Below are positions 49,857 to 63,572 of a DNA stretch of 64,000 nucleotides, piece after piece. Position 1 is the stretch's first letter. Every line of letters begins with the position of its first letter. The stretch is from Yersinia proxima (GTDB lineage: Bacteria; Pseudomonadota; Gammaproteobacteria; Enterobacterales; Enterobacteriaceae): contig NZ_CABHYG010000021.1 in NCBI RefSeq assembly GCF_902170785.1, positions 16,128-80,127 of the forward strand, given 5' to 3'. The notes beneath the pieces were generated by a model. That model searched no databases, was not told the origin of the DNA, and saw only the letters and a list, made by a program, of their open reading frames with translations. A program made the position numbers and the translations under genes.

Positions 49857-51554
49857 ATGAAAACGCACGGAATTAACGGTATTAGGCCGTTCAGCGCGAT
49901 TATTGACGCTTGCTGGCGAGAAACTTATACATTTCAACGGTTTTTAAAAGATATAATTGCCGGTATTACTGTCGGCATTATTGCTATCCCATTGGCTATG
50001 GCACTGGCTATTGCCAGTGGTGTTCCCCCGCAGTACGGCTTATATACCTCGGCAATTGCAGGGATTGTTATTGCGGTCAGTGGCGGTTCCCGTTATAGCG
50101 TGTCTGGCCCTACTGCGGCCTTTGTGGTTATTCTTTATCCTGTTTCACAACAATTTGGTTTGGCCGGTTTATTACTGGCAACTTTACTCTCTGGCGTATT
50201 TTTATTGTGCATGGGGCTGGGGAGATTAGGCCGCTTAATTGAATATATTCCACTATCGGTCACGCTTGGCTTTACCTCGGGAATTGGTATCACTATCGCC
50301 ACTATGCAAGTGAAAGACTTCTTCGGTCTACACCTGCCAGAGGTGCCAGAAACTTATGTAGGTAAAGTGGCAGCACTTGCCCAGGCGCTGCCAACCATCA
50401 ACTTCAGTGATACGTTAATTGCGACTGTTACTCTGATGGTATTAATTCTCTGGCCACGATTAAAATTAAAGTTACCGGGTCACTTACCTGCACTCGTCGC
50501 AGGCACAGCTGTTATGGCACTGTTATCATTATTTGATCATCAAGTCGCTACTATCGGCTCACGTTTTGGCTATTTATTGGCTGATGGCACACAAGGCCAT
50601 GGTATCCCCCCTATTTTGCCGCAGTTTGTCTTACCCTGGCATCTCCCAGCCGCCAATGGGCAAGAATTTGTTTTAAATTGGGCAACACTTTCGGCACTGC
50701 TACCGGCAGCCTTTTCGATGGCGATGCTCGGGGCGATTGAGTCGTTATTATGTGCAGTGGTTCTTGATGGCATGACTGGGCAAAAACACCACTCAAACAG
50801 TGAGTTAGTCGGTCAGGGGCTCGGTAATATGGTGGCACCATTCTTCGGTGGTATCACCGCTACTGCGGCCATTGCCCGTTCAGCGGCTAACGTCCGCGCA
50901 GGAGCAACCTCGCCGGTGTCAGCCATTATCCATGCCCTGCTGGTGTTACTGGCTTTATTAGTTCTGGCACCGATGTTGTCATACCTGCCGCTGGCTGCCA
51001 TGGCCTCGTTGCTACTCATCGTGGCCTGGAATATGAGTGAAGCGCATAAAGTGGTAGATTTGCTGCGCCGTGGCCCCAAAGACGACATTATCGTCATGCT
51101 GTTGTGTATGAGTCTGACGGTATTATTCGATATGGTGATTGCCATCACGGTGGGTATTGTATTGGCTTCGCTACTGTTTATGCGCCGCATTGCGCGCATG
51201 ACGCGCCTGAGTGAAATCCCAACTGAGATGAATGAGCACCGGCTGGTATTGCGGGTCAATGGGCCTCTATTCTTCGCCGCCGCAGAGCGGATATTTAACG
51301 AGTTACTCAGTCGTAGCGAGAATTATGACACCATCATTCTGCAATGGGATGCAGTACCGGTTCTGGATGCAGGAGGGCTGAATGCGTTTCTGCGCTTCAC
51401 AGAGGCCTTGGGCGAGCATCAGCAACTCATTATCACGGATATTCCTTTCCAACCACTGAAAACGTTGGCGAGAGCACGAGTACAACCTGTCGAGGGTAAG
51501 TTGAGCTTCTACGGCTCACTCCCTGAGGCTTTGGCGGCATTAACGGCAAAATAG
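49857..51554 (+). CDS. dauA: C4-dicarboxylate transporter DauA (SulP family)
   Basis: A 565-residue SLC26/SulP transporter. The N-terminal membrane domain contains [34 protein letters not shown] and [18 protein letters not shown], and the C-terminal STAS domain runs from about 440 ([32 protein letters not shown]). E. coli DauA (YchM) takes up succinate aerobically at acidic pH. There dauA lies next to prs; here it converges on kdsA instead. No clear ribosome site precedes ATG 49857. Confidence 0.9.
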   Translation: MKTHGINGIRPFSAIIDACWRETYTFQRFLKDIIAGITVGIIAIPLAMALAIASGVPPQYGLYTSAIAGIVIAVSGGSRYSVSGPTAAFVVILYPVSQQFGLAGLLLATLLSGVFLLCMGLGRLGRLIEYIPLSVTLGFTSGIGITIATMQVKDFFGLHLPEVPETYVGKVAALAQALPTINFSDTLIATVTLMVLILWPRLKLKLPGHLPALVAGTAVMALLSLFDHQVATIGSRFGYLLADGTQGHGIPPILPQFVLPWHLPAANGQEFVLNWATLSALLPAAFSMAMLGAIESLLCAVVLDGMTGQKHHSNSELVGQGLGNMVAPFFGGITATAAIARSAANVRAGATSPVSAIIHALLVLLALLVLAPMLSYLPLAAMASLLLIVAWNMSEAHKVVDLLRRGPKDDIIVMLLCMSLTVLFDMVIAITVGIVLASLLFMRRIARMTRLSEIPTEMNEHRLVLRVNGPLFFAAAERIFNELLSRSENYDTIILQWDAVPVLDAGGLNAFLRFTEALGEHQQLIITDIPFQPLKTLARARVQPVEGKLSFYGSLPEALAALTAK

Positions 51555-51570
51555 GCTTTAGCGCGATCAA

Positions 51571-51606
51571 AAAAGGCAGTGTAGATGACCTACACTGCCT
51601 TTTTAT
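51571..51606. terminator. Bidirectional terminator between dauA and kdsA
   Basis: AAAAGGCAGTGTAG and CTACACTGCCTTTT pair around ATGAC. The T-run on the forward strand and the A-run before the stem allow termination of both converging genes. Confidence 0.92.
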
Positions 51607-51649
51607 TTATTCGCCGCCACAACGTCAAGGACGCTGGATATTGATTAGA

Positions 51650-52534
<885 letters not shown>

Positions 52535-52577
52535 TTAATTACAGTGAGTTATTACTCAACAAGGTGATTACCATAAA

Positions 52578-53450
<873 letters not shown>

Positions 53451-53454
<4 letters not shown>

Positions 53455-53852
53455 AGATATCCCATCAGCAGTGGTAACTTAGTTGTTGCCAGTTTTATAA
53501 TTAAATACAGGCAACCCAATGCGAGTATAAAGGCAAGCCAGCGTCGATTCTGACTGCGAGTTCGCTTACCTAATGCAACATAGCCAAGCAGGATATAGAT
53601 AATAACGCCAAACAACTTTTCAGTCAGCCAGGTTCCTTGCGGACTGAAAGGATAAAAACCAGTAATAAAAATCAAGACAATGCCGCTGACAAACAGCAGC
53701 GTATCATTGATATGCGGCGTTATTTTTACCCAGCGTTTATCCATCATAGCTGAACCGCGACATTTCCAGAAGAAACGTAACACAAACAGCGTAATACTGA
53801 TAACCACTGTGAGTAAATGCAAATACTTCATGGCGATGTAGTCAACCCACAT
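53451..53852 (-). CDS. sirB2: SirB2-family inner-membrane protein
   Basis: A 133-residue protein with four predicted membrane helices (YLHLLTVVISITLFVLRFFW, HINDTLLFVSGIVLIFITGF and two more) typical of SirB2/YchQ. The function is unknown. It lies between prmC (17-bp gap) and sirB1 (4-bp overlap). GAGAG precedes ATG 53852. Confidence 0.9.
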
Positions 53853-53869
53853 GTCTCTCAGTCCTTAAT

Positions 53870-54724
53870 TTATGCTGAACGGGAATTTTCTTGTTTAAGC
53901 GACCATTGCCCTAATGTCACACGATCATTATTACCATAATCTTTATACGTCATTACAGCACTAAATCCGCTATTGTTAAGCAGCTGCTGTACCGCTGTGG
54001 CTTGTTGCCAACCATGCTCCAACATCAACCATCCCCCCACCTCTAAATAAGCCGGTGACTGGCGAATAATTTCAGCCAAATCAGCTATCCCCTCAGCCTC
54101 AGCCACCAGCGCACTGTGCGGTTCATAACGCACATCACCTTCATTAAGATGAGGGTCATTGGCATCAATATAGGGAGGGTTGCTCACAATCAGTGTGAAT
54201 CGCCCATTTACCGAGTCAAACCAGCTACTTTGCTGGAAATTTACATTAGTTATCGCAAGTTTGCTGGCATTATGCTGTGCCAGGGCAACAGCGTCGGCTT
54301 TAATATCAACCCCCATCACCGCGCAATCTGGGCGCTCGCTGGCTAATGCCAAAGCAATAGCACCAGTACCCGTTCCTAAATCCAGAATACGGCATGGAGT
54401 GGCAGGTAAATGCGCAAGCGCTTGCTCAACTAAGCACTCGGTGTCCGGGCGAGGAATTAATGTAGCGGAGGAAACACTTAATGGCAGCGACCAAAACTCG
54501 CGCTCCCCCACCAGATAAGCAATCGGCTCACCTTGTTCACGGCGCGCAGCCAATGACTCCAACGCCGCCAACTGTTCAGCGGTGAGTTGGGTTTCACCAA
54601 AAGCCAACAAATAGGTACGAGCACGTCCTGTGACGAAACTCAGCAGAATTTCGGCGTCGCGCTTTGGGCTGTCACTTTGGTTAAAACGGGCTGCCGCTTG
54701 CGACAGCCACTGCTGATAATCCAT
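53870..54724 (-). CDS. prmC: Peptide chain release factor N5-glutamine methyltransferase PrmC
   Basis: A 284-residue methyltransferase (HemK) that methylates the GGQ glutamine of RF1 and RF2. The SAM motif DLGTGTG is at 115-121 and the catalytic NPPY at 182-185. The start overlaps the prfA stop by one base (54724), so the enzyme is translated together with one of its substrates. Confidence 0.97.
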   Translation of the reverse strand: MDYQQWLSQAAARFNQSDSPKRDAEILLSFVTGRARTYLLAFGETQLTAEQLAALESLAARREQGEPIAYLVGEREFWSLPLSVSSATLIPRPDTECLVEQALAHLPATPCRILDLGTGTGAIALALASERPDCAVMGVDIKADAVALAQHNASKLAITNVNFQQSSWFDSVNGRFTLIVSNPPYIDANDPHLNEGDVRYEPHSALVAEAEGIADLAEIIRQSPAYLEVGGWLMLEHGWQQATAVQQLLNNSGFSAVMTYKDYGNNDRVTLGQWSLKQENSRSA

Positions 54725-55806
54725 TAATCTTGCTCGGACAACGCAGAGAGCTGATCAGCTTGATATTCCTGCACAATCGGCTGGATAAGCATATCCAGTT
54801 TACCTTCCATCACCTCATCCAAACGGTAAAGTGTCAGGTTGATACGATGGTCTGTCACGCGCCCTTGCGGGAAGTTATAGGTACGATTGCGGTCAGAACG
54901 GTCGCCAGAACCTAATAAGTTACGGCGCTCAGAGGCCTCGGCTTGCTGTCTTTTTTGCATTTCTGCGGCACGAATACGTGCGCCCAACACTGACATCGCC
55001 TTGGCTTTGTTCTTATGTTGCGAGCGCTCATCCTGACATTCCACTACAATTCCGGTGGGAATATGGGTAATACGAATAGCTGAATCCGTGGTGTTAACGT
55101 GCTGACCACCCGCGCCTGAAGAGCGGAAAGTGTCGATGCGCAAGTCACCCGCATTGATTTCCGGCATTTCAGCTTCGGGAATCGCCGGCATCACCGCCAC
55201 AGTACAAGCGGAGGTATGGATTCTGCCTTGCGATTCGGTTTCTGGTACACGCTGAACACGGTGACCACCCGACTCAAATTTTAACTGCCCAAAAACACCG
55301 TCACCGGATACCTTGGCAATCACTTCTTTATAACCGCCATGTTCACCTTCACTGGCACTCATGATTTCCACTTTCCACCGACGGGATTCAGCATAGCGGC
55401 TATACATGCGGAACATGTCACCGGCAAAAATAGCGGCCTCGTCACCACCGGTTCCGGCGCGGATTTCCAGGAAGCAATCACGCTCATCATCAGGGTCTTT
55501 GGGTAGCAACAGAACTTGCAGTTGTTGTTCCAGCTCTTCGCTGCGAGCTTTAGCTTCTTTCAGTTCGTCTTGCGCCATTTCGCGCATTTCGGGATCTTCG
55601 AGCATCATTTCTGCTGCTTCGATATCATCTTGTACACTGCGCCACTCTTTGAAGCAGCGAGTGACATCCGTCAATTGCGCATATTCACGTGATAACGCGC
55701 GGAAACGGTCTTGGTCGGCAATAACATTGGCATCGCCAAGGTGCGCTAACACTTCTTCGTGGCGCTCTTGTAACGCTTCCAATTTGGCAACAATAGAAGA
55801 CTTCAT
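54724..55806 (-). CDS. prfA: Peptide chain release factor 1 PrfA
   Basis: A 360-residue class I release factor reading UAA and UAG. The GGQ catalytic motif is at 233-235 ([13 protein letters not shown]) and the stop-codon-reading PxT motif is PET at 188-190 (E. coli has PAT). It lies 31 bases after hemA and overlaps prmC, as in E. coli. Confidence 0.97.
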   Translation of the reverse strand: MKSSIVAKLEALQERHEEVLAHLGDANVIADQDRFRALSREYAQLTDVTRCFKEWRSVQDDIEAAEMMLEDPEMREMAQDELKEAKARSEELEQQLQVLLLPKDPDDERDCFLEIRAGTGGDEAAIFAGDMFRMYSRYAESRRWKVEIMSASEGEHGGYKEVIAKVSGDGVFGQLKFESGGHRVQRVPETESQGRIHTSACTVAVMPAIPEAEMPEINAGDLRIDTFRSSGAGGQHVNTTDSAIRITHIPTGIVVECQDERSQHKNKAKAMSVLGARIRAAEMQKRQQAEASERRNLLGSGDRSDRNRTYNFPQGRVTDHRINLTLYRLDEVMEGKLDMLIQPIVQEYQADQLSALSEQD

Positions 55807-55837
55807 CCGTGGTTTTAAACCCTGTAATTAGAGGAAA

Positions 55838-57100
55838 CTAGTGCTGATCCAGCCCAAGGCTGTCGCGTAATAATTGCAACCGCTCCATATCGCCATCACT
55901 GGCGGCTTGCTGGAGGGATTTGGTGGGAGCATGAATCAGGCGGTTGGTCAGCTTATGGGCCAGTTCATTTACCACCTGTTCAACATTGGCACCCTGCTCA
56001 ATGGCGGCTAATGCTTTCGCCGTCATCTCACTGCGAACCTGTTCAGCCTGAGAGCGATAATCACGAATGGTTTCCACCGCTCCCTGAGCGCGTAACCAGG
56101 TCATAAAATTCATGCTTTCTTGCTGTACTATCGACTCGGCCTGAACTGCGGCAGCCTGACGTTGCGCCATATTGTGCTGAATAATCGCCTGTAAATCATC
56201 AACGCTGTATAAATAGGCATTCGACAGTTTACCCACTTCCGGCTCAATATCACGCGGCACTGCAATATCGACAAACAGCATAGGCTGATTACGGCGGCTT
56301 TTCAGCGCGCGCTCCACCATCCCTTTACCAATAATGGGCAGCGGGCTGGCGGTCGAACTGATAATAATGTCGGCATCGGCTAAACGTGCATCAATTTCTG
56401 GCAAAGTAATCACCTCTGCCCCAACCTCAGTTGCCAGCGCTTGGGCGCGCTCGCGGGTCCGGTTAGCAATAATCATATGCTTGACTTGATGTTCTCTCAG
56501 ATGACGAGCCACCAGCTCAATAGTTTCCCCCGCGCCAACCAACAACACATTCAGTTCTGACAGTGACTCAAATATTTGCCGTGCCAATGTACAGGCAGCA
56601 AACGCCACCGAAACAGCGCTGGCACCGATTTCAGTTTCTGTACGAACCCGTTTGGCGACCGAAAATGTTTTTTGGAATAACCGCTCCAATTCACCCGAGA
56701 GCGATTGCTCACGTTGCGACTCAGCAAAGGCTTTTTTCACCTGCCCCAGAATCTGCGGTTCGCCCAACACCAGCGAGTCCAGCCCGCTGGCAACGCGCAT
56801 CAGATGGCTGACAGCGTCATTGCCGTGATGCCAATAGAGGCTTTTTTTCACTTCATCCGGGCTGAGCTTATGATAGTTACACAGCCAGGCAATCAGTTGT
56901 TCGTGCAGGTTTTCTTGCTGTTCTACGCTGAGATATAACTCAGTTCGGTTACACGTAGACAACACGACACCGCCCTGCACCAACGGCTGTTGGAGCAAGC
57001 TAGCAAGTGCCTGATCGATCGATTCAGGTGAAAATGTCACCCGTTCACGTAACGATACAGGAGCGGTTTTGTGGTTAATGCCTAATGCAAGCAGAGTCAT
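55838..57100 (-). CDS. hemA: Glutamyl-tRNA reductase HemA
   Basis: A 420-residue enzyme reducing Glu-tRNA to glutamate-1-semialdehyde, the first committed step of haem synthesis by the C5 route. The catalytic cysteine is C50 ([12 protein letters not shown]). A Rossmann domain ([18 protein letters not shown]) and a C-terminal dimerisation helix follow. ATG 57100 ([14 protein letters not shown]) is the family start; a frame to 57154 is unsupported. It is divergent from lolB and heads the prfA-prmC-sirB-kdsA run. Confidence 0.96.
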   Translation of the reverse strand: MTLLALGINHKTAPVSLRERVTFSPESIDQALASLLQQPLVQGGVVLSTCNRTELYLSVEQQENLHEQLIAWLCNYHKLSPDEVKKSLYWHHGNDAVSHLMRVASGLDSLVLGEPQILGQVKKAFAESQREQSLSGELERLFQKTFSVAKRVRTETEIGASAVSVAFAACTLARQIFESLSELNVLLVGAGETIELVARHLREHQVKHMIIANRTRERAQALATEVGAEVITLPEIDARLADADIIISSTASPLPIIGKGMVERALKSRRNQPMLFVDIAVPRDIEPEVGKLSNAYLYSVDDLQAIIQHNMAQRQAAAVQAESIVQQESMNFMTWLRAQGAVETIRDYRSQAEQVRSEMTAKALAAIEQGANVEQVVNELAHKLTNRLIHAPTKSLQQAASDGDMERLQLLRDSLGLDQH

Positions 57101-57330
57101 GAGAACGGCTTCGAGTAATACTGGTGTTAGTATGGATTCTCGTCTGAACCGCATTCTACTTGATGCGCGGGATCAATAAAAGTCGCAGTGCATCATCCTA
57201 AGTATTATCCCAAATTATGTTCAATAATTGATTATATGATGTACAACATAGAACAAGATATTGACGCTCAGCCCTCAGGTCGTTAGCGTGAGCAACAATA
57301 ATGCCCATTATTCAAACGCATCAACCGAAT

Positions 57331-57358
57331 TTGCTTTATCATAATATTGCTTTATAAA
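57331..57358 (+). promoter_or_regulatory. Candidate promoter of lolB-ispE-prs
   Basis: TTGCTT and TATAAA are separated by 16 bases, 46 bases upstream of lolB. The 304-bp hemA-lolB gap otherwise holds the hemA promoter, which I cannot place with confidence, and no gene. Confidence 0.5.
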
Positions 57359-57404
57359 ACGTGCGCCAGTGAAAAACCCTGCGACCGATAGGATTTATAC
57401 CCAT

Positions 57405-58028
57405 ATGCCTCAGCGCAAAATCAGTTTTTATCGCCTACTTCCGCTAGCTACTTTGCTATTAGCCGCCTGTAGCACCACGCCACCATCCGGCCCTGCGACC
57501 AGTCCCACATCGCCACAATGGCGTCAACATGAGCAACAACTGCAGCAATTGAGCCAGTTTCAAACCCGCGGTGCCTTTGCTTATCTCTCAGAAAAACAAA
57601 AAGTTTATGCACGTTTCTTCTGGCAACAAACTGCCCCTGAGCGCTATCGCCTGTTGCTGACTAATCCATTGGGTAGCACTGAGTTAGAGTTGGTCGTACA
57701 ACCCGGTGTGACCCAATTGACTGACAATCAAGGCAAACGCTATGTCAGTAATGATCCGCAAGAAATGATTCAAAAATTGACCGGAATGTCGATTCCGCTG
57801 GAAAGTTTGCGCCAATGGATTCTGGGCTTGCCGGGTGACACCACTGATTTTACTCTCGACGATAAATATCGCCTGAAACAGCTGACTTACCAACAAGATG
57901 GCGTAACCTGGGTGGTTGATTATCAAGAATACAATACTCAGGTCACACCAGCATTACCGAGCCGCATGGAGCTCAGCCAGGGCGGTCAACGTATCAAGTT
58001 GAAGATGGATAACTGGACGGTCAAATAG
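57405..58028 (+). CDS. lolB: Outer-membrane lipoprotein receptor LolB
   Basis: A 207-residue lipoprotein that takes lipoproteins from periplasmic LolA and inserts them in the outer membrane. The signal peptide ends in the lipobox LLAAC, with C22 lipidated. The mature domain ([35 protein letters not shown]) is the LolB half-barrel. ATG 57405 ([10 protein letters not shown]) is preferred over 57369 because Yersinia LolB as I remember it starts MPMRK. It lies one base before ispE. The protein differs at several positions from remembered Y. pestis LolB. Confidence 0.94.
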   Translation: MPQRKISFYRLLPLATLLLAACSTTPPSGPATSPTSPQWRQHEQQLQQLSQFQTRGAFAYLSEKQKVYARFFWQQTAPERYRLLLTNPLGSTELELVVQPGVTQLTDNQGKRYVSNDPQEMIQKLTGMSIPLESLRQWILGLPGDTTDFTLDDKYRLKQLTYQQDGVTWVVDYQEYNTQVTPALPSRMELSQGGQRIKLKMDNWTVK

Positions 58029-58029
58029 T

Positions 58030-58911
58030 ATGGCGAACAGCAATCAATATATTTGGCCGTCACCCGCTAAATTGAATTTGTTTCTTTATATCACCGGGCA
58101 ACGCGCTGATGGCTATCACCTATTACAGACTCTGTTCCAGTTTCTCGACTATAGCGATGAACTGACCATTGTCCCCCGTGATGACGATCAGATTCAGTTA
58201 TTGACCCCCATTGCCGGGGTTGAAAACGAGCAAAATCTAATAATCCGTGCGGCACGATTGCTGCAACAACACCCCAGTTCAGCAAAAGTACCTCGAGGGG
58301 CGGATATCAGCATTAATAAACGTTTGCCAATGGGGGGCGGGCTGGGGGGCGGTTCGTCCAATGCTGCGACGGTATTAGTCGCACTCAATACCCTGTGGCA
58401 ATGTGATCTATCTGATGATGAATTAGCCGCTCTTGGCATCACTTTAGGGGCTGATGTGCCAGTATTTGTTCGTGGACATGCGGCCTTTGCCGAAGGCGTT
58501 GGCGAAAAGTTGTCCCCCGTCGAGCCTCTGGAGAAGTGGTATTTGGTGGTTCACCCCGGTGTTAGCATCCCAACCCCCATTATTTTTTCCGATCCTGAAT
58601 TAAAAAGAAATACGCCAGTTCGCCCACTGGCGGCGCTTTTAAGCGCTCCGTACGCAAATGATTGCGAACCAATCGCAAGAAAACGTTTTCGCGAGGTTGA
58701 ACAGGCTCTTTCATGGCTGTTAGAATATGCCCCGTCACGCCTTACCGGAACCGGAGCTTGTGTCTTTGCAGAATTTGACACGGAGTCATCGGCCCGGCAG
58801 GTGTTAAGTATTGCCCCGGAGTGGCTGCAGGGTTTTGTTGCACGTGGAGTGAACGTTTCGCCACTGCATCGCATACGCTCTGGGAAAATTGAAAACCGTG
58901 AGCACAGATAA
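58030..58911 (+). CDS. ispE: 4-diphosphocytidyl-2-C-methyl-D-erythritol kinase IspE
   Basis: A 293-residue GHMP kinase of the MEP isoprenoid pathway. The ATP-binding motif is [18 protein letters not shown], the start [22 protein letters not shown] is typical, and [12 protein letters not shown] is the third GHMP motif. Start and lolB stop are one base apart, so the two are translationally linked. prs follows after 197 bases. Confidence 0.96.
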   Translation: MANSNQYIWPSPAKLNLFLYITGQRADGYHLLQTLFQFLDYSDELTIVPRDDDQIQLLTPIAGVENEQNLIIRAARLLQQHPSSAKVPRGADISINKRLPMGGGLGGGSSNAATVLVALNTLWQCDLSDDELAALGITLGADVPVFVRGHAAFAEGVGEKLSPVEPLEKWYLVVHPGVSIPTPIIFSDPELKRNTPVRPLAALLSAPYANDCEPIARKRFREVEQALSWLLEYAPSRLTGTGACVFAEFDTESSARQVLSIAPEWLQGFVARGVNVSPLHRIRSGKIENREHR

Positions 58912-59066
58912 AAATGCACAACAAAGGTCTAGATCATGGCACCACTGACCTGAATTTGTAAAAATACCTGTCTCATTTGATTGAAAGCCGGTTCATAATA
59001 CTGTTTTGGCTTTAAATACCCGTATGTATATTGCAATCAGTATGAATAGTCGCCCGTGATTACTGA

Positions 59067-60056
<990 letters not shown>

Positions 60057-60160
60057 TCAATATTAAGTTGTGGATATCCCTGCGGTGCTAACTGGCCGCA
60101 GTTAACTGTGATGAGCCACTTTTGGGCATCATTGTGTAAGTGTTCATAACTTATAAAGAA

Positions 60161-60197
60161 AAACCCGTTGAAGCTGCTGCTACAACGGGCTTTCTAC
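60161..60197 (+). terminator. Terminator of prs
   Basis: AAACCCGTTG and CAACGGGCTTT pair around a 12-base loop, with a modest T-rich tail (CTTTCTACT). Confidence 0.75.
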
Positions 60198-60323
60198 TCT
60201 TGGTCTATAGGTTCTTGACCAGTGGATACTTGGGCCGTCATTTACTCCTCCTGAACATCCGCTCGATTTAAAGCTGCGATAACAGGCTATGTTTTGTCAT
60301 ACACCTCGGCCAACACTCAGATT

Positions 60324-60596
60324 TTATGAGTGGCGCTGGTTGCGATTGCAACGTTTATCAAAGTGCTTAACCCACCAATAGCGGTCTGCAACTTCCTCAC
60401 GCCCACCAATACGGGCACCGACCAGCCATAACAGTGCACCAACAAAAATACTCATCACTGCACCATGAGCAAAGAATTGCGGTAAACCAAACTGTGTAAC
60501 TTCGGCCAAAATTGAGTAACCTACCCCAACGACCATTGTCACCAATCCCAATCCCATCAGCACATTACCGAGTCTTGCTGCGCTTTTACGTTTCAT
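60324..60596 (-). CDS. ychH: YchH-family inner-membrane protein
   Basis: A 90-residue protein with two membrane helices (VLMGLGLVTMVVGVGYSILA and AHGAVMSIFVGALLWLVGA) and a basic tail (RYWWVKHFDKRCNRN) characteristic of YchH. In E. coli it is stress-induced and CRP-linked, without a known biochemical role. ATG 60596 (MKRKSA) is chosen for its GTGGAGGTGG ribosome site and homology; the frame to 60632 is unsupported. dauA, its E. coli neighbour, is elsewhere here. Confidence 0.9.
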   Translation of the reverse strand: MKRKSAARLGNVLMGLGLVTMVVGVGYSILAEVTQFGLPQFFAHGAVMSIFVGALLWLVGARIGGREEVADRYWWVKHFDKRCNRNQRHS

Positions 60597-60927
60597 AAGC
60601 CACCTCCACTTGGGTTGCCAATAAATAATCACTCAGTTGAGCATCCAAAACTGCTTGCTTAATGCGATTATTCATGTCCACTTAATAACTCAGTATAGTC
60701 AGGCTGGCAGTGAAGGTATTGCGCTTGCGATCACAACTGGCAAATATAATCCGACAAATCTTTACATTTTCCAGCCATTTGGCACTAAAGTTGAATTGTT
60801 ACGCGAGTGAACTATTCACCTTTCGAATTATTAACCCTCAGCAAACTCACATCCGCAGTTTTGTCATTCCGCGCTATGACAGGTAGACTGTCACACTTTA
60901 ATTCCTTTAGTAATAGCGAATGACGAC
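60597..60927. other. Divergent ychH-pth regulatory region
   Basis: 331 bases without a gene. It holds the divergent promoters. A possible CRP half-site, TGTGATCGCAAGCGCA on the reverse strand (about 60719-60735), has one good arm and one poor arm. Nothing else is clear. Confidence 0.4.
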
Positions 60928-61521
60928 GTGAGTAGCATTAAATTAATCGTTGGGCTGGCAAACCCGGGCGCAGAATATGCCCAAACCCGCCATAATGCGG
61001 GAGCCTGGTATGTGGACTTATTGGCGCAGCGTCATAACCAACAACTGAAAGAAGACAGTAAATTCTTCGGTTATACCGCACGGTTAAATCTGGCAGGCCA
61101 AGATGTGCGCTTGCTGGTGCCATCTACCTTTATGAATTTAAGTGGCAAGGCTGTTGCGGCGATGGCGGGCTTTTACCGTATCTTACCGGAAGAGATTCTA
61201 GTCGCTCATGATGAACTGGATATCCCACCGGGCGTGGCGAAACTGAAGCTAGGTGGCGGCAACGGTGGCCATAATGGTCTGAAAGATATTCAGAGTAAGC
61301 TCGGCAATAATCCGAACTTCTATCGACTGCGTATTGGTATCGGCCATCCTGGCGATAAAAGTAAAGTTACCGGTTTTGTTCTGGGTAAACCCCCCGCGAG
61401 TGAACAAACCTTAATTGACGACGCCATTGATGAATCTATTCGCTGTACTGAAGTGCTGCTAAAAGAAGATATCACCAAGGCTATGAATCGCCTGCACTCT
61501 TTCAAAGCGGGCGCGCAGTAA
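60928..61521 (+). CDS. pth: Peptidyl-tRNA hydrolase Pth
   Basis: A 197-residue enzyme recycling peptidyl-tRNA dropped from ribosomes. The catalytic histidine is H22 in [31 protein letters not shown] and GGHNGLKDI complete the active site. The start is GTG 60928, matching the family start; the ribosome site is weak. In E. coli ychF follows directly in an operon, but here an unrelated reverse-strand gene lies between. Confidence 0.96.
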   Translation: MSSIKLIVGLANPGAEYAQTRHNAGAWYVDLLAQRHNQQLKEDSKFFGYTARLNLAGQDVRLLVPSTFMNLSGKAVAAMAGFYRILPEEILVAHDELDIPPGVAKLKLGGGNGGHNGLKDIQSKLGNNPNFYRLRIGIGHPGDKSKVTGFVLGKPPASEQTLIDDAIDESIRCTEVLLKEDITKAMNRLHSFKAGAQ

Positions 61522-61530
61522 AGGTTTACC

Positions 61531-61565
61531 TAATTCCCCGGAAACCACCATGCACCGGGGAATTA
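61531..61565. terminator. Hairpin between pth and the converging hypothetical gene
   Basis: TAATTCCCCGG and CCGGGGAATTA form a perfect 11-bp stem around 13 bases. The forward strand continues ACCTTTCGCTTTATT, so it could end the pth transcript. Confidence 0.6.
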
Positions 61566-61575
61566 ACCTTTCGCT

Positions 61576-62034
61576 TTATTGATTTTTATTGCACAACGCA
61601 TTGATCCCCTGCTGACCTTCACCGGTCAGGACAACACCACCAATAATCACTCTAACCCGCCCTAGAAAATGATTACTTTTGGCGTCATATTCATCCGCAA
61701 TATCTTGCAGTTCATCAGTGCAAAAAAGTGTCTCCCAATCGGCGGCTTTTTTCTTGTTATCTGACAAATCGTGGCTACGCTCGAACTTGTCATTGATGGC
61801 GGTGAATTTCAGTTGAACACCGTCAAAATCCTCATAAAGTGTTTTTTTCTGATAACCCACATATCTCACGCTTTTGCCTGATCGGTTTTCTATTTGCAGA
61901 CCATATTGATCAACCAACTCTGCAAAACTTGGCCCAGCAGGTTCAGAATCTGCCGTCAGAAAGCGCATTCCCAAGACCCCCACCACTCCCCCAAACAAAA
62001 TCACTATCAGCCATTTATAGATATTCATTTCCAT
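61576..62034 (-). CDS. Unrecognised single-span membrane protein
   Basis: 152 residues that I do not recognise. One N-terminal membrane helix (IYKWLIVILFGGVVGVLGMRF) leaves a roughly 125-residue domain that should face the periplasm, rich in charged residues, with two cysteines (LFCTDELQD and NALCNKNQ at the C-terminus) that could form a disulphide. The start is ATG 62034 or 62028 (MNIYKWL); neither has a clear ribosome site. It is inverted between pth and ychF, which are adjacent in E. coli. Codon use is not obviously foreign. It is long and regular enough to be a real gene. Confidence 0.7.
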   Translation of the reverse strand: MEMNIYKWLIVILFGGVVGVLGMRFLTADSEPAGPSFAELVDQYGLQIENRSGKSVRYVGYQKKTLYEDFDGVQLKFTAINDKFERSHDLSDNKKKAADWETLFCTDELQDIADEYDAKSNHFLGRVRVIIGGVVLTGEGQQGINALCNKNQ

Positions 62035-62301
62035 GGAAATAATCCAAATTCAGTATGCTGACCCTAATGTTTAGTTATCGGACATTAAGCAAAAAACTTC
62101 AGATAGCGGAAACGTGATCCAGAACACAGAGTTAGAAAAATCAATTACCTATCAGACATTGAGCTAAAAGCAACGCCCACAACGAAAGAGCATATTCGAG
62201 ATAAATCATCAGAATGTGTATAATGGCGGCATAAATTTTGATTACATCAGCCTGTTAACCCTAACGAGTTGATTTTTAAGCTATTTAAGGTGATATAAAA
62301 C

Positions 62302-63393
62302 ATGGGATTCAAATGCGGTATTGTGGGCCTGCCTAACGTTGGTAAATCCACCCTGTTCAACGCGTTGACACAAGCGGGCATTGAAGCCGCTAACTTCCCG
62401 TTCTGTACCATTGAACCCAATACGGGTGTGGTGCCAATGCCAGATCCGCGTCTGGACCAACTGGCCGAGATTGTAAAACCTCAACGTATTTTGCCAACCA
62501 CTATGGAATTTGTGGATATCGCGGGCCTGGTAAAAGGGGCATCCAAAGGTGAAGGGCTGGGTAACCAATTCCTAACCAATATTCGTGAAACCGAAGCAAT
62601 TGGCCATGTTGTGCGTTGTTTTGAAAATGACAATATCATCCATGTTGCTGGTAAAGTTGATCCAGCTGATGATATTGACACCATCAATACTGAATTGGCT
62701 CTTTCCGACCTGGAAACTTGCGAACGTGCTATTCATCGTGTGCAGAAGAAAGCTAAAGGCGGCGACAAAGAAGCTAAAGCTGAACTGGAAGCACTGGAAA
62801 AATGCCTGCCGCATTTAGAGAACGCTGGCATGCTGCGTGCATTGAATCTGACAGCAGAAGATAAAGCGGCCATCCGTTACTTGAGTTTCCTGACGCTGAA
62901 GCCAACCATGTATATTGCTAACGTCAATGAAGATGGTTTTGAGAATAACCCATATCTGGATCAAGTGCGTGCCATTGCTGCTGCTGAAGGTTCAGTCGTA
63001 GTTGCCGTATGTGCGGCGGTTGAATCAGATATTGCAGAGCTGGAAGATGAAGACCGCGCTGAATTTATGGCCGAGTTAGGTATTGAAGAACCAGGTTTGA
63101 ACCGTGTGATCCGCGCCGGTTATGAATTGTTGAATCTGCAAACTTACTTCACCGCCGGTGTGAAAGAAGTCCGAGCCTGGACTATCCCAGTTGGTGCAAC
63201 AGCGCCACAAGCTGCCGGGAAAATTCACACCGACTTTGAAAAAGGCTTTATCCGTGCACAAACTATCGCTTTTGACGACTTCATCACCTACAAAGGTGAG
63301 CAAGGTGCAAAAGAAGCCGGAAAAATGCGTTCAGAAGGTAAAGACTACATCGTAAAAGATGGCGATGTGATGAACTTCTTGTTCAACGTCTAA
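62302..63393 (+). CDS. ychF: Redox-regulated ATPase YchF (OLA1 family)
   Basis: A 363-residue Obg-related P-loop protein. G1 is GLPNVGKST at 9-17 and G3 [10 protein letters not shown]. The G4 position reads NVNE rather than NKxD, which explains the ATP preference of this family. The coiled-coil insert ([20 protein letters not shown]) and the C-terminal TGS domain ([20 protein letters not shown]) are present. It binds ribosomes and dampens oxidative-stress responses. It is separated from pth by one inverted gene, so it needs its own promoter in the 267-bp gap upstream. Confidence 0.96.
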   Translation: MGFKCGIVGLPNVGKSTLFNALTQAGIEAANFPFCTIEPNTGVVPMPDPRLDQLAEIVKPQRILPTTMEFVDIAGLVKGASKGEGLGNQFLTNIRETEAIGHVVRCFENDNIIHVAGKVDPADDIDTINTELALSDLETCERAIHRVQKKAKGGDKEAKAELEALEKCLPHLENAGMLRALNLTAEDKAAIRYLSFLTLKPTMYIANVNEDGFENNPYLDQVRAIAAAEGSVVVAVCAAVESDIAELEDEDRAEFMAELGIEEPGLNRVIRAGYELLNLQTYFTAGVKEVRAWTIPVGATAPQAAGKIHTDFEKGFIRAQTIAFDDFITYKGEQGAKEAGKMRSEGKDYIVKDGDVMNFLFNV

Positions 63394-63452
63394 ATAAAAT
63401 TTGTTGTCTCGTGAGGTTTCACTGAATCTCATGAAAATAACAAAAAACTATA

Positions 63453-63480
63453 AAATCCACGCAATTGCGTGGATTTTTGT
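63453..63480. terminator. Terminator of ychF (bidirectional)
   Basis: AAATCCACGCAA and TTGCGTGGATTT form a continuous palindrome, followed by TTGTTTTTAT; the reverse strand ends in TTATAGTTTTTTG, so it also fits the converging regulator gene. Confidence 0.88.
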
Positions 63481-63572
63481 TTTTATAACGCCTCGAGCGT
63501 GGCTAAAATTGTCTACAAGTTTGCGGTGATTCTCAAATAACAAATTAGTGAATATGGAAATAATCGTTATTC

